Notes: generated by a model from the letters alone, not told the origin. A stretch of 64,000 nt of DNA from Arcobacter sp. EP1 (GCA_001655195.1 LPNY01000203.1:1-64000), one strand, 5' to 3'. Positions 26,398-36,199 are shown, counted from the first letter of the stretch. Translations and numbers: made by a program.

Positions 26398-27708
26398 TTA
26401 AGTTACTTTAGAAATTGATTTTTTGATGGCATCTAATAGTGCATCAATCTCTTCTTTAGTTTGCGAATAGTGGATAGAAATACGTAACCAACCTGGTTTT
26501 TCACCCAGTTTTAGCTGATCGGTTAATCCTAATAAATCATGACCATAAGGCCCAGCACATGAACATCCAGCTCGCGTTTGAATACCTGCTTCTTGTGACA
26601 TAATATCGCACAGCTCGTAGGGGTCAAATTCACCAATATTAAAAGAGATGATACCAATATTTTTGCTCTCTTGATTACCATAGATAGAGAGGTTTGGAAT
26701 TTTTTGAAGTTCACTAATAAAGTAGTTTAAATTACTCTCTTTGTGTTCTTGAATAAATTCAAATCCAATCTCATTTCGTAATTGATAGGCAAGGGATGCT
26801 TTAATGAGCTGTAAAATTCCAGGAGTTCCAGGAGTTTCTCTAGCTTCCACATCTTTTTCATAGGTTTGTCCCGTACGGCTAACATAAGCAACTGTACCTC
26901 CACCTGCAAAAGAGGGCGCAATCTCTTCATCAATAAGGTTTTTTCGAATAGCCAGCAATCCACAGCTTCCAGGACCTCCTAGAAGTTTATGTGGAGACAT
27001 AACAAGAGCATCATAAAGTTCACATGGAATATTCATATAAGATGAGCTTGCCGCCGCATCAAAACAGACCGTTGCCCCATACAAGCGAAGTAGTCTTGAA
27101 ATCTCTTCATAAGGGGTAATAATTCCTGTCACATTTGAAGCAATACAAAAACAACCAATGATTTCTCGGTTGCGGTTCTCTTGTAAAATCTCTTTGAGCT
27201 GTCGTAAATCAATAAGCCCCTCTTTGGTAAGACGAATTCGTTTGAGTTCACATAAAGCCTCACGGTAACTTACTTCGTTGGAGTGGTGTTCATAAGGTCC
27301 TACGATGATTAAAGGTAGTTTCTTTTTTGCAACAGTAATATTAAATCGTTTAATGGTTGCTGGAGGAATATAAAGACCAAGAAGTTCTTGAAATCGTTTG
27401 ATGGCTGCAGTTGCCCCACAGCCACTAGGAATAATGGCAAAATCGTTACTGAGTTCTAAAGACTTTGCAAGATTATCCCGTGCTTGAATGTAGTATTCAC
27501 TTGTGGTTGCTGCCATACCTGCCTCTTTTGAGTGGGTATTAGCATAGGTTGTTAACACATCGTGAATACGGTTTTCAATCTGTCTAAAGGCAAGACCAGA
27601 AGCTGTATAATCAAAATAGAGATTCTTGTGCTTACCTATCGTATTGTATTTTAAAAATTGTAATTTATCTGTTTCCTCACTAAAGAAGGGTCGAAATAAA
27701 TTCTTCAT
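26398..27708 (-). CDS. Class V aminotransferase, cysteine-desulfurase-like
   Basis: 436 residues of the PLP-dependent NifS/CsdA superfamily. The PLP lysine is in MSPHKLLGGPGSCGLLA, and FDAAASSSY upstream holds the PLP-binding aspartate. Near the C-terminus RAGCSCAG stands where desulfurases have RAGxHCA, so a reactive cysteine is present. It may release sulfur from cysteine or a related compound, or act as a selenocysteine lyase-like enzyme. The first 29 bases overlap the sulfite reductase gene, so the two are translationally coupled, which supports a role in sulfur metabolism. Confidence 0.82.
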   Translation of the reverse strand: MKNLFRPFFSEETDKLQFLKYNTIGKHKNLYFDYTASGLAFRQIENRIHDVLTTYANTHSKEAGMAATTSEYYIQARDNLAKSLELSNDFAIIPSGCGATAAIKRFQELLGLYIPPATIKRFNITVAKKKLPLIIVGPYEHHSNEVSYREALCELKRIRLTKEGLIDLRQLKEILQENRNREIIGCFCIASNVTGIITPYEEISRLLRLYGATVCFDAAASSSYMNIPCELYDALVMSPHKLLGGPGSCGLLAIRKNLIDEEIAPSFAGGGTVAYVSRTGQTYEKDVEARETPGTPGILQLIKASLAYQLRNEIGFEFIQEHKESNLNYFISELQKIPNLSIYGNQESKNIGIISFNIGEFDPYELCDIMSQEAGIQTRAGCSCAGPYGHDLLGLTDQLKLGEKPGWLRISIHYSQTKEEIDALLDAIKKSISKVT

Positions 27709-29266
27709 CGGCTACTTTCTCATTTAGAAATTTGTTCATAATAGTTGAATCACTTTGAATATAAGCTTCTATCACTTTTTCAACTACCGGTGCAATTTTA
27801 TCAGGAGTTACTTTAATTCCTGTTTTTTGTCCAAATGCTGATTGTGCACCTTCTAAGTTTCCACCTAAAATTAGCTCAAATCCAGATACTGTTTGTCCTT
27901 CATCATTTTTAACTTTAGCACCAAGTAAACCAATATCAACCACATGAGGGTGTGCACATGAGTTTGGACAACCGTTTACTGAAATTGAAACGGTCTCTTC
28001 AAAGTTAGGAAACTTTTTCTCTAAATGTTGTGCTAATTCTATGGCTTGATTTTTTGTTTCACTAATAGCAAACTTACAAAAGTTAATTCCCGTACATGAA
28101 ATAGTTCGTGCTTTAAATGGACTTGGTGTTGCATCAATCCCAATATTAGCTAAATCATCAGCTAAATCTTGTGCTTTTACTGTAGGTACATCTGCCACAA
28201 CAAAGTTTTGTGTTGCTGTTACTTTGATAGTTGTTGCTGAGTGTTTATCTAATAAATTAGCTAATGCAAAAAGCCCTTCACTACCAATGTGTCCACCATT
28301 AATTGCACATCCAATGTATGATTGTGCTTTTACTTTTGACTCATGAATACCAAAATGTTCTCGTTGTGCATATGGTGTAAATGTTTGCTCTTTTTCATCT
28401 TTGAGTTTGAATTTTACTTTTTCATGTAAAACTTCTTTGAACTTTTCAACTCCCCATGCTTCAACTAAATGACCAAGTCTCGCTTTTCGTCGATTTTCTC
28501 GTAGTCCATGATCTCTGTAAATCGTACTTACTGCTTTTACTGTTGGTAAAACTTGTGAAGGTGTTACATACCCAATATGTGAGGCAATTCGTTTATTAGA
28601 TGCTAATCCTCCACCAACACTTACATCAAAAAGTACTTTGCCATTGTCTGTTTTTGTTGCAGTAAATGATAAATCTTGGATTTCATGACCCATACAGTGT
28701 TTGTTACAGGCACTAATTCCAATCTTGTATTTACGAGGTAAATTAACAAGGTTTTTATTGGCTCGAAGATAATCATTGACTTTAGAAACTAAATCACGTA
28801 CATCACAAATTTCATCGTGCTCAACTCCTGAAACAGGACAGGTTGTTACATTTCTAGGAACATCTCCCGCTGCAAAAGTTGTGCTTAGACCAACACTTTG
28901 TAATCGTCTAAAGATTTCAGGTAAATCACGTACTTGGATATAGTGAAATTGAATATCTTGTCGTGTGGTAAAGTCAGCCGTATTTCGTGCGAACTCTTTA
29001 GAAATTTCACCCACAACGCGCATTTGTTCTACGTTCATTGCACCGTGTTCTAACTTAACACGAAGCATGAAATAAAGTGTTTCATCATCTTGTGCTTGTA
29101 AGTTTTTGTTTTGTGTATAAAGACCATACCATTTGAATCGGTCAATATCCTCAGGATTAATTGCTTCTCCTAAAACGGCATAGAGGTAGATGTCTTTTAA
29201 AACATCTAACCCACTCTTTTCTTTTTTGATACGTTCAACGCGTTGTGCAGCTGTCTCTTTTGCCAT
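27680..29266 (-). CDS. Ferredoxin-type sulfite (nitrite/sulfite) reductase
   Basis: 528 residues, two repeats of the siroheme reductase fold. The [4Fe-4S]-siroheme ligands are C-x5-C in SCTGINFC and C-x3-C in NGCPNSC. RNVTTCPVSGVEHDE and FTTRQDIQFHYI are the usual conserved blocks. It reduces sulfite to sulfide by six electrons using ferredoxin. Assimilatory nitrite reductases look alike; the cysDNH neighbours decide for sulfite. It lies three bases after cysN and overlaps the class V aminotransferase gene. Confidence 0.9.
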   Translation of the reverse strand: MAKETAAQRVERIKKEKSGLDVLKDIYLYAVLGEAINPEDIDRFKWYGLYTQNKNLQAQDDETLYFMLRVKLEHGAMNVEQMRVVGEISKEFARNTADFTTRQDIQFHYIQVRDLPEIFRRLQSVGLSTTFAAGDVPRNVTTCPVSGVEHDEICDVRDLVSKVNDYLRANKNLVNLPRKYKIGISACNKHCMGHEIQDLSFTATKTDNGKVLFDVSVGGGLASNKRIASHIGYVTPSQVLPTVKAVSTIYRDHGLRENRRKARLGHLVEAWGVEKFKEVLHEKVKFKLKDEKEQTFTPYAQREHFGIHESKVKAQSYIGCAINGGHIGSEGLFALANLLDKHSATTIKVTATQNFVVADVPTVKAQDLADDLANIGIDATPSPFKARTISCTGINFCKFAISETKNQAIELAQHLEKKFPNFEETVSISVNGCPNSCAHPHVVDIGLLGAKVKNDEGQTVSGFELILGGNLEGAQSAFGQKTGIKVTPDKIAPVVEKVIEAYIQSDSTIMNKFLNEKVADEEFISTLL

Positions 29267-29269
29267 GAT

Positions 29270-30733
29270 TTATCCTAAAATTTCTTTACATTCCCACTCT
29301 GGGAAGTTCTTTCTAATATACGCATTCAGTTCAATTTCTGCTTGTGTATACTCTCTTTGTTCTTGTGCTAATTGTGCAAAACCTTCAACAGAAGATATAA
29401 TCATACCAGCACCAACAGTGGCGTTAGTATATTTATCAATGATAATGAAACTTCCTGTATATCTGTTTTCATGATATGGGTCTGCCGCAATCTCTCTATC
29501 TAAAGACAGAGTAACTTTTGCAATATCATTTAACTCTAATTTGTCGGTTGATACTTCTTCAAATGTATTGATATTCTTTTTAAAATCAATAGCATTAAAA
29601 GTACCATTTAATACAGAAGTTGCTCTTTTAATTACATAGTTTTGATTTAAACTTAGTGGTTGCTCATCCATCCATACTACCATTGCTGACAGGTGATTTG
29701 ATACCTTAGGAATATCACTTGATTTTACAATCATATCCCCTCGTGAAATATCAATCTCATCTTCTAGTGTGATTGTTGTTGCCATTGGTGCAAATGCAGT
29801 TTGAATGGTTTCAACAGTTTCATCTTTTCCAATTGGTCTTAAATCTTTGATATCATTTGATACGATTGATTTAACCCGTGAAGTCTTTTTTGAAGGTAAT
29901 ACAGTAATCTCATCACCAACACTAATAGACCCACTTGCAATGGTTCCAGAGAACCCTCTAAAGTTTAAGTGTGGTCTAACCACATACTGAACTGGTAATC
30001 TAAATGATTTAGACTCTTTTTTATGAATCTCTGTAGAATCAAGTAACTCCATTAATGGCTTATCTTTATACCAAGGCGCTTTTGGCGAGTTGGTTAAGAT
30101 ATTATCTCCATCCAGTGCAGAAATTGGAATAAATTGAATATTTAGGTCTTCATTATGTGGAAGGTACTCAATAATCTCATTATAATCTTTTTTGATATTC
30201 TCAAATACGTCTTGTGAGAAATCAACTAAGTCCATCTTGTTAATTGCAACGATTAGGTTTTTAATCCCTAAAAGTGAAGCAATATAAGAGTGTCTCTTTG
30301 TTTGGGTTAAAATCCCTTGTCGTGCATCAATTAAGATAATAGCTACATCTGCCGTACTAGCACCTGTTGCCATGTTTCTTGTATATTGTTCGTGACCTGG
30401 AGTGTCTGCAATAATGAATTTTCTTTTTTCAGTTGAGAAGAATCGGTAAGCAACATCAATAGTAATACCTTGCTCTCGCTCACTTGCTAATCCATCAACT
30501 AAAAGTGCTAAGTCAATCTTATCACCTGTTGTACCACTCTTTTTAGAGTCTTGTTCAATTGCCGCTAACTGATCTTCAAAAATCATTTTTGAATCGTAAA
30601 GGAGTCTACCAATAAGAGTAGACTTCCCATCATCAACTGAACCACAAGTAATAAATCGTAAAATTTCTTTGTTTTCGTGCTCTTTTAAATATTGTTCAAT
30701 ATTCTTTGAAATTAAATCTGATTGATGTGCCAT
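29270..30733 (-). CDS. cysN: Sulfate adenylyltransferase large subunit (GTPase)
   Basis: 487 residues from the start MAHQSDLISKNIEQYL. An upstream in-frame ATG would add 19 residues inside cysD and is unlikely; the chosen start lies one base after the cysD stop. G motifs are GSVDDGKSTLIGRLL, DTPGHEQYTRNMATGAS and NKMDLVD. With CysD it makes APS from sulfate and ATP, driven by GTP hydrolysis. No CysC kinase domain is fused to the C-terminus, in line with direct use of APS by the reductase upstream. Confidence 0.95.
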   Translation of the reverse strand: MAHQSDLISKNIEQYLKEHENKEILRFITCGSVDDGKSTLIGRLLYDSKMIFEDQLAAIEQDSKKSGTTGDKIDLALLVDGLASEREQGITIDVAYRFFSTEKRKFIIADTPGHEQYTRNMATGASTADVAIILIDARQGILTQTKRHSYIASLLGIKNLIVAINKMDLVDFSQDVFENIKKDYNEIIEYLPHNEDLNIQFIPISALDGDNILTNSPKAPWYKDKPLMELLDSTEIHKKESKSFRLPVQYVVRPHLNFRGFSGTIASGSISVGDEITVLPSKKTSRVKSIVSNDIKDLRPIGKDETVETIQTAFAPMATTITLEDEIDISRGDMIVKSSDIPKVSNHLSAMVVWMDEQPLSLNQNYVIKRATSVLNGTFNAIDFKKNINTFEEVSTDKLELNDIAKVTLSLDREIAADPYHENRYTGSFIIIDKYTNATVGAGMIISSVEGFAQLAQEQREYTQAEIELNAYIRKNFPEWECKEILG

Positions 30734-30734
30734 C

Positions 30735-31661
30735 TTAAAAATACCCTTCTTGTTTCTTTTTCTCCATTGATGCGTCACCATCACTATCAATTAATCGACC
30801 TTGTCGCTCACTTGTAGTACAAGTTAGCATCTCTTGAATAATCTCTGGTAGCGTTGTTGCTTCACTCTCAACAGCACCCGTTAATGGATAACAACCAAGA
30901 GTTCTAAATCGTACCTTCTCTTTTTTAGCCGTTGATCTTAATTCTTCAGGCATTCTTTCATCATCTACCATGATTTTCGTACCCATGTATTCAACTACTT
31001 CTCTCTCTTGTGAGAAGTATAAATCAGGAATAGGAATAGCTTCTAAATAGATATATTGCCAAATATCAAGCTCCGTCCAGTTAGATAGTGGGAATACTCG
31101 AATAGACTCACCTTGTGTGTGTTTTCCATTGTAAACATTCCAAAGTTCCGGTCGTTGGCTCTTTGGATCCCATCGGTGGTTTTTATCTCTAAATGAGTAG
31201 ATTCTCTCTTTTGCTCGAGATTTCTCTTCATCTCTTCGTGCTCCTCCAAATACAGCATCAAACTTTTGGATATTTAAAGCGTTTTTTAACCCTTCTGTTT
31301 TCATGATATCTGTGTGTAAAGCTGATCCATGTTCAAATGGAGAGATATCCATTTCAAGTCCTTTTGGATTTGAATAAACAATCAGTTCCATTCCCACTTC
31401 TTTTGCTCTTTTATCTCTAAATTCAATCATCTCTTTAAATTTCCACGTTGTATCCACGTGCATTAAAGGTAATGGTGGTGGTGCAGGGTAAAATGCTTTC
31501 TGTAAAAGGTGTAACATCACTGAAGAGTCTTTTCCTACAGAATAAAGCATACCAGGGTTACTGAACTCTGCTACTACTTCTCTCATAATGTGTATTGACT
31601 CAGCTTCTAATTGTTTTAAGTGAGTAAGTCGTTCTTCACTTATTTCTATCTCATTGCTCAT
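30735..31661 (-). CDS. cysD: Sulfate adenylyltransferase small subunit
   Basis: 308 residues of the PP-loop ATP pyrophosphatase family. The modified P loop reads [18 protein letters not shown], and [26 protein letters not shown] and [17 protein letters not shown] are CysD hallmarks. It is the catalytic partner of CysN. It lies 84 bases after the APS reductase gene in the same cluster. Confidence 0.96.
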   Translation of the reverse strand: MSNEIEISEERLTHLKQLEAESIHIMREVVAEFSNPGMLYSVGKDSSVMLHLLQKAFYPAPPPLPLMHVDTTWKFKEMIEFRDKRAKEVGMELIVYSNPKGLEMDISPFEHGSALHTDIMKTEGLKNALNIQKFDAVFGGARRDEEKSRAKERIYSFRDKNHRWDPKSQRPELWNVYNGKHTQGESIRVFPLSNWTELDIWQYIYLEAIPIPDLYFSQEREVVEYMGTKIMVDDERMPEELRSTAKKEKVRFRTLGCYPLTGAVESEATTLPEIIQEMLTCTTSERQGRLIDSDGDASMEKKKQEGYF

Positions 31662-31745
31662 GTATCTATCATCCCATTAATTGTTATTTAATATTGGTTA
31701 GAATCTCTCAAATTAAAAGTTTGATTGCTTCTACTTTTTTCTTCT

Positions 31746-32450
31746 TTATTTTGCGTGTAACCCACACTCTTTGTGTTCAGGGTTTTCCCACCACCATCGG
31801 CCACTTCTAATATCAGCACCTTTGGCAACTGCTCGTGTACATGGGGCACATCCAATACTTGGAAACCCTTGGTCGTGCAGTTTGTTATATGGAACATTGT
31901 TTGATTTGATGTAGTTCCAAACATCATCTTCACTCCAATTAATAATTGGATTTACTTTGATTACCTCAAAGTTTTCATCGTACTCAACCACTGGCATATC
32001 AGTTCGCGTTACACTCTGAGCAGCTCTAAGTCCTGTGACCCAGACTTTTAGTGGTTTTAATGCTCGTTTGAGTGGTTCCATTTTTCGGATACCACAACAG
32101 TTTTTTCGGTTTTCAATGCTTTCAAAATGTCCATTGATACCTTGTGTTTCATAAAGTTTTTCAACATCATCATTTTTTGGAAAAAAGACATTGATTTTAA
32201 TACCATATTTTAAATTGGTGGCATCCATGACATCATACGTTTCAGGGTGTAATCTTCCCGTATCCAGTGTAAAAATATTTGCACTTTTGTCAATATTTAA
32301 AATCATATTGGTTAAAACTTGGTCTTCTGCCCCTAAACTACTTGATAGTGCGGCATCTTGTCCAAATTCTTTAATAAAATATTCTAAAATAGTTTCAGGA
32401 TTTTCACCTTGAAACTTTTTATTCAAACTAGTGATCTCTGTACTCTTCAT
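31746..32450 (-). CDS. cysH: Adenylyl-sulfate (APS) reductase, assimilatory
   Basis: 234 residues. The catalytic cysteine is in the C-terminal ECGLH motif. The protein also has CC (NCCGIRKMEPL) and C-x2-C (GCAPCTRA), the four ligands of the [4Fe-4S] cluster. These mark APS reductases and are missing in PAPS reductases. It therefore reduces APS to sulfite directly with thioredoxin or glutathione, and no CysC is needed. The P-loop-like SSSLGAEDQVL start is typical. It is often annotated as phosphoadenylyl-sulfate reductase; the cysteines argue for APS. Confidence 0.93.
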   Translation of the reverse strand: MKSTEITSLNKKFQGENPETILEYFIKEFGQDAALSSSLGAEDQVLTNMILNIDKSANIFTLDTGRLHPETYDVMDATNLKYGIKINVFFPKNDDVEKLYETQGINGHFESIENRKNCCGIRKMEPLKRALKPLKVWVTGLRAAQSVTRTDMPVVEYDENFEVIKVNPIINWSEDDVWNYIKSNNVPYNKLHDQGFPSIGCAPCTRAVAKGADIRSGRWWWENPEHKECGLHAK

Positions 32451-32468
32451 CTTTGTCCTCTACATTTG

Positions 32469-32696
32469 CTAAATTTGATAATCTGGTTCTTTAATTTTTC
32501 CAAAGGAAATCTTATTCCAAGCACGTTCATGGAAATAATAAAGTGCCATTTTTGTAAACAATTCAATGGAACCAATTGAAGCTGCCATTGTTAAATCACC
32601 AGTAATAAAGTATGAGATTATAATCGTATCAAGAGTTCCTATCGTTCGCCAAGATATGGTTTTGGCGACGGACCTATAAGCTTTTTCTGCTGCCAT
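32469..32696 (-). CDS. DUF2061 membrane protein
   Basis: 75 residues with two hydrophobic segments (TIIISYFITGDLTMAASIG and the amphipathic FTKMALYYFHER). The start SVAKTISWRTIGTLDT and the end FHERAWNKI are the DUF2061 consensus. These small membrane proteins are often found among sulfate-assimilation genes, as here between cysK and cysH, but their role is unknown. Sulfate uptake or an anchor for the pathway enzymes are guesses. Confidence 0.88.
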   Translation of the reverse strand: MAAEKAYRSVAKTISWRTIGTLDTIIISYFITGDLTMAASIGSIELFTKMALYYFHERAWNKISFGKIKEPDYQI

Positions 32697-32737
32697 ACGT
32701 AGACCTCACATGTTAAAGGACATATGAGGATGAGTTT

Positions 32738-33661
32738 TTACTCATCGTCATATAATCCTGCGCTTAAGTATCTCTCACCCGTATCACATAGAATTGTTAC
32801 AATTGTTTTACCCTTGTTCTCTTCTCTTTGTGCAATTTGAGATGCAACGTATGTGTTTGCACCTGCTGAAATACCAACTAATAAACCTTCATTTTTTGCT
32901 AACTCTCGTGAAGTTGCAATAGCGTTTTCGTTACTTACTTGTACCACTTCATCGTAGATTCCAGTGTTTAATACATCTGGAACAAATCCTGCACCAATCC
33001 CTTGGATTTTATGAGGACCTGGTTTTCCACCACTTAAAATTGGTGATGCTTCAGGCTCAACTGCAATGATTTGAACATTTGGGTTGTTCTCTTTTAATAC
33101 TTCTGAAATACCAGTAATAGAACCACCAGTACCAATAGCCGCAACTAAAATATCAACTTTACCATCTGTATCTTCTAAGATTTCCTTAGCAGTTGTAAGT
33201 CTATGAATCTCTGGGTTTGCAGGGTTTGCAAATTGTTGAGGAATAAATGAATTCTCAATCTCTTCACCTAACTCAGCTGCTTTATCAACCGCACCTTTCA
33301 TACCTTTTTCTGGCTCAGTTAATACTAAATCAGCACCTAAAGCTTTTAAGATTCTTCGTCTTTCAATACTCATTGATGAAGGCATTGTAAGAATAAGTTT
33401 TAATCCTAAACCTGCACATACTGCTGCTAATGCAATACCAGTATTTCCTGATGTTGGCTCAATGATTGTTGTTGTTTCATTGATAAGACCTTTTTTAAGA
33501 GCATCTTTAACCATGTTGTTCCCGATTCTATCTTTAACCGAGTGAGTTGGGTTCATGAATTCACATTTCCCTAAAACTGTTGCTCCTGTAGCACTTGCTT
33601 GTTGTAACTTTACTAGTGGTGTATTTCCAATTAAATCTGTAACATTATCTGCGTATTTCAT
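32738..33661 (-). CDS. cysK: Cysteine synthase (O-acetylserine sulfhydrylase)
   Basis: 307 residues from the start MKYADNVTDLIGNTPLVKL. An upstream ATG six codons earlier is less likely, because AAGGGAG sits at the right distance from the chosen one. The PLP lysine is in THSVKDRIG, the substrate loop is EPTSGNTGIAL, and the phosphate-binding loop is GTGGSITG. It condenses O-acetylserine with sulfide to make cysteine, the end of the pathway encoded downstream. The rrf2-type regulator gene lies 32 bases upstream. Confidence 0.95.
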   Translation of the reverse strand: MKYADNVTDLIGNTPLVKLQQASATGATVLGKCEFMNPTHSVKDRIGNNMVKDALKKGLINETTTIIEPTSGNTGIALAAVCAGLGLKLILTMPSSMSIERRRILKALGADLVLTEPEKGMKGAVDKAAELGEEIENSFIPQQFANPANPEIHRLTTAKEILEDTDGKVDILVAAIGTGGSITGISEVLKENNPNVQIIAVEPEASPILSGGKPGPHKIQGIGAGFVPDVLNTGIYDEVVQVSNENAIATSRELAKNEGLLVGISAGANTYVASQIAQREENKGKTIVTILCDTGERYLSAGLYDDE

Positions 33662-33693
33662 AGTAACTCCCTTATTCATTTTTATTTTATTTT

Positions 33694-34107
33694 TTATATA
33701 CTATAGTGTAAATATTCATTAAACTTATCTTGGTACTTGTCCAACTCTTCTAAGCTTAACTCAAATAGTTCTTGCATATTCTCTTTGACTTCTGCAAAGA
33801 AAATATTCAATATTGGATTGGAACATTTCCCATCCACAATTTTCAAATCATCTTCCAGTGCAATAATAATATCTTTTACCAAGATATCCTTTGCCTCTTT
33901 CGCTAAAAGATAACCCCCTTTGCTTCCTCGAACACTTGTTACCAGTTCTGCTCGTCGCAGTTTACTTAGTAGTTGTTCAAGGTAGTTTTGAGGGATATTA
34001 GCATTTGCTGATATCTCTCTAATTTGCATGGGATTACCCTTGTTGTTTTTATACAACTCGTGCATAGCAGTTAGCCCATACACACCTTTTGACGATATTA
34101 ACGGCAT
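33694..34107 (-). CDS. Rrf2 family transcriptional regulator, CymR-like
   Basis: 137 residues with the Rrf2 winged helix (MQIREISANANIPQNYLEQLLSKLRRAELVTSVRGSKGGYLLA). There is only one cysteine (GKCSN), while IscR and NsrR have three for an iron-sulfur cluster. So it is more like CymR, the Gram-positive repressor of cysteine synthesis that works together with CysK. It lies four bases after metY and just before cysK, so it very likely controls the sulfur cluster it belongs to. Confidence 0.88.
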   Translation of the reverse strand: MPLISSKGVYGLTAMHELYKNNKGNPMQIREISANANIPQNYLEQLLSKLRRAELVTSVRGSKGGYLLAKEAKDILVKDIIIALEDDLKIVDGKCSNPILNIFFAEVKENMQELFELSLEELDKYQDKFNEYLHYSI

Positions 34108-34111
34108 AATA

Positions 34112-35380
34112 TTACTTTAATGCTTCGTTTAAATCTTCAATTAAATCAATAGGGTTTTCTAATCCAATTGATAACCTAACTGTTGTTGGGTTGATCCCTG
34201 CAGTTGTTAACTCATCTTCAGTCATTTGAGAGTGAGTTGTTGATGCTGGGTGTACGATAAGTGATTTTGAATCACCAATATTAACAACAACACTAAATAG
34301 TTTTGCCGCGTCAATTACTGCTTTTGCTTCATCATATGAACCAACTTCAAATGAGATAAGCCCTGAAGCTTTTCCCTCTTTGAAATATTTTTGTGCTTTT
34401 GCATAGTTTTCATTTGACTCTAATCCTGGATAATTCACAGAACTAACTTTAGGATGAGACTCTAAGAATTTTGCAACTTCAAGTGCATTATCAGAGTGTT
34501 TATCAACTCTTAGGCTTAATGTTTCAATTGTTTGAAGTAATAACCACGAGTTATGTGGTGATTGCGCTGCCCCGATATCTCGTAATAGTGCTAATCGTAC
34601 TCGTAAACAAAAGTTTGGTAGTGGAACATCAGTGTACACTAAACCGTGGTATGAAGGATCTGGTTCATTAAAGTCTGCATATCTAGCTGCATTTTCTTTA
34701 AAGAATTCAGCCATTCCGTCTCGCTCAACAATGATACCACCAATAGCAGTACCTTGACCGTTTGTGTATTTAGAAGTTGAATGAACAACTACATCAACTC
34801 CCCATTTGATTGGGTTAAATAAAGCCGCACTTGCAACTGTATTATCACATATAGTTAAAACACCGTTTCGTTTAGCAACGTCAACAATCTTTTCAACATC
34901 TGCAATAGCAATTTGTGGGTTAGATAAACTCTCAAAGAAAATCGCTTTTGTATTGTCATCAATTTGTGCTTCTAAATCAGATGCATCTTCACTTTTAAAT
35001 ACTTTTGCAGTGATTCCAAATCTTTTAATTGTGTGAGTTAGTAATGTAACTGCACCACCATATAATTTATCAGAAATAAGAATGTTATCACCTGCAACAG
35101 CAACATTTGCAATAGCGTAAAAAATTGCAGATTGACCACTTGCAACACAAATCGCAGCAGCTCCACCTTCAAGTTGAGCAAATCGTTGCTCTAATACATC
35201 AGTTGTAGGGTTTGTTAATCGTGTATAGATTGGTCCTAACTCTTTAAGTGCAAACAAATTTGCCGCATGTTCTGCATCTCTAAATGCATATGCAGTTGTT
35301 TGTGCAATTGGTACAGACATTGAACCATAACCCTCTTTTTTGTTATAGCCTCCGTGAACTGCAATTGTTTCGTTTTGCAT
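34112..35380 (-). CDS. O-acetylhomoserine sulfhydrylase (MetY type)
   Basis: 422 residues, the usual length for MetY/Cys-Met PLP enzymes with direct sulfhydrylation. The PLP lysine is in VHSTSKYTNGQGTAIGG, and TICDNTVASAALFNPI holds the PLP-binding aspartate. TRLTNPTTDVLEQR is the N-terminal signature. It makes homocysteine from O-acetylhomoserine and sulfide. It is the first gene of the sulfur cluster, directly behind the promoter at 35426-35454. Confidence 0.93.
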   Translation of the reverse strand: MQNETIAVHGGYNKKEGYGSMSVPIAQTTAYAFRDAEHAANLFALKELGPIYTRLTNPTTDVLEQRFAQLEGGAAAICVASGQSAIFYAIANVAVAGDNILISDKLYGGAVTLLTHTIKRFGITAKVFKSEDASDLEAQIDDNTKAIFFESLSNPQIAIADVEKIVDVAKRNGVLTICDNTVASAALFNPIKWGVDVVVHSTSKYTNGQGTAIGGIIVERDGMAEFFKENAARYADFNEPDPSYHGLVYTDVPLPNFCLRVRLALLRDIGAAQSPHNSWLLLQTIETLSLRVDKHSDNALEVAKFLESHPKVSSVNYPGLESNENYAKAQKYFKEGKASGLISFEVGSYDEAKAVIDAAKLFSVVVNIGDSKSLIVHPASTTHSQMTEDELTTAGINPTTVRLSIGLENPIDLIEDLNEALK

Positions 35381-35425
35381 TGTTTTTCCTTTATTTTTTT
35401 ATCGTGTTTTTGAATTTGTAGTGAA

Positions 35426-35454
35426 ATTGTATACTATTTTTTTTCTAATGTCAA
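35426..35454 (-). promoter_or_regulatory. Promoter of the sulfur-assimilation cluster
   Basis: On the minus strand: TTGACA (35449-35454), a 17-base spacer, TACAAT (35426-35431), then a leader of about 40 bases to the metY ATG. This is close to the ideal sigma-70 promoter. About 27 bases further upstream lies the imperfect palindrome TCCTATCAAAATAGTAGGGA (about 35480-35500), a possible regulator site. I see no SAM riboswitch. The rest of the 402-base gap to 35782 is AT-rich without a gene. Confidence 0.8.
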
Positions 35455-35751
35455 GTAATTTAATAGTGATTAAATGAATTTCCTATCAAAATAGTAGGGA
35501 TTAAAACCCTATAAAATTAGTTGGAATTTATAATTATTGTTTTACAAATGCATTTACAAGTACGATTTTATGGTTATTATAAGCTACTTTTCAAATCTTA
35601 AATTAACTTAAAAAAAGTGCTAAAAATAGGTCAGAAAAAATTTTAAAATTTACCAAAAAAAGGTAAAATTATTAATCTATACTAATTTAATAAGAATTAA
35701 AATACTCTATTTTAGTCAAGATTAACAGCAATTAAGGGATTTTTTTTAGGG

Positions 35752-35757
35752 TATAAT
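35752..35757 (+). promoter_or_regulatory. -10 box of the cupin gene
   Basis: TATAAT 25 bases ahead of the ATG at 35783, preceded by a T8 run, in keeping with other promoters here. Confidence 0.5.
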
Positions 35758-35782
35758 AGACAAAATTAGTAAGGAATACCTC

Positions 35783-36106
35783 ATGCTAGCAAATATATTT
35801 GATAATATCCCCACCAATTTAAAAGATGAACAGATTCTTGGTTTAATCAAAAGTGATAAAATCAGAATTGAAAGAATCGTCTCAAATGGACAAATTTCTC
35901 CAAAGAACTTTTGGTATGACCAAAATGAAAATGAATTTGTGATGCTCATAGAAGGGAGTGCAACCTTAGAGATAAAAACAGGGGAGTATATCGAAGAGGT
36001 GAAGTTAGGTATAGGCGATCATATTAATATACCCGCGCATAAAAAGCACCGCGTAGCTTATACAGATACAGAATCACCCACTGTCTGGCTTGCTGTGTTC
36101 TATTAA
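35783..36106 (+). CDS. Cupin domain protein
   Basis: 107 residues, a single small cupin barrel. The metal-site motifs appear as FWYDQNENEFVMLIEGSATLEIK (first motif, with Glu but few His) and IGDHINIPAHKKHRVAYTD (second motif with His). Small cupins of this sort are common single-gene proteins of unknown substrate. Repeat copy C follows it. Confidence 0.82.
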   Translation: MLANIFDNIPTNLKDEQILGLIKSDKIRIERIVSNGQISPKNFWYDQNENEFVMLIEGSATLEIKTGEYIEEVKLGIGDHINIPAHKKHRVAYTDTESPTVWLAVFY

Positions 36107-36124
36107 AATACTTCTTTTGCAATA

Positions 36125-36199
36125 CTTCTGCGTTGTCATAAAAATTTAAACACTCACTTACTTCAGTAAGCTCCTGCTTAAATTTTTCTTCCGCCTTGA
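36125..36199 (-). repeat. Interrupted-palindrome intergenic repeat (family 1), copy C
   Basis: The cleanest copy. On the minus strand it starts CAAGGCGGAAG and ends ACAACGCAGA. Inner stem CTTAC-TGAA-GTAAG; outer arms AAAAATTTAA and TTTAAATTTTT. It lies between two plus-strand genes and has no T run typical of a terminator, although a hairpin of this size could stop RNA polymerase or protect a 3' end. Confidence 0.75.

Noticed and set aside
31688-31933. Frame overlapping the end of the APS reductase gene on the same strand
   Set aside because: It is a +1 shadow of the real gene, which has all catalytic and cluster cysteines in the other frame.
35381-35782. SAM or other riboswitch in front of metY
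   Set aside because: The leader from the predicted start site to the ATG is only about 40 bases, too short, and shows none of the conserved motifs.
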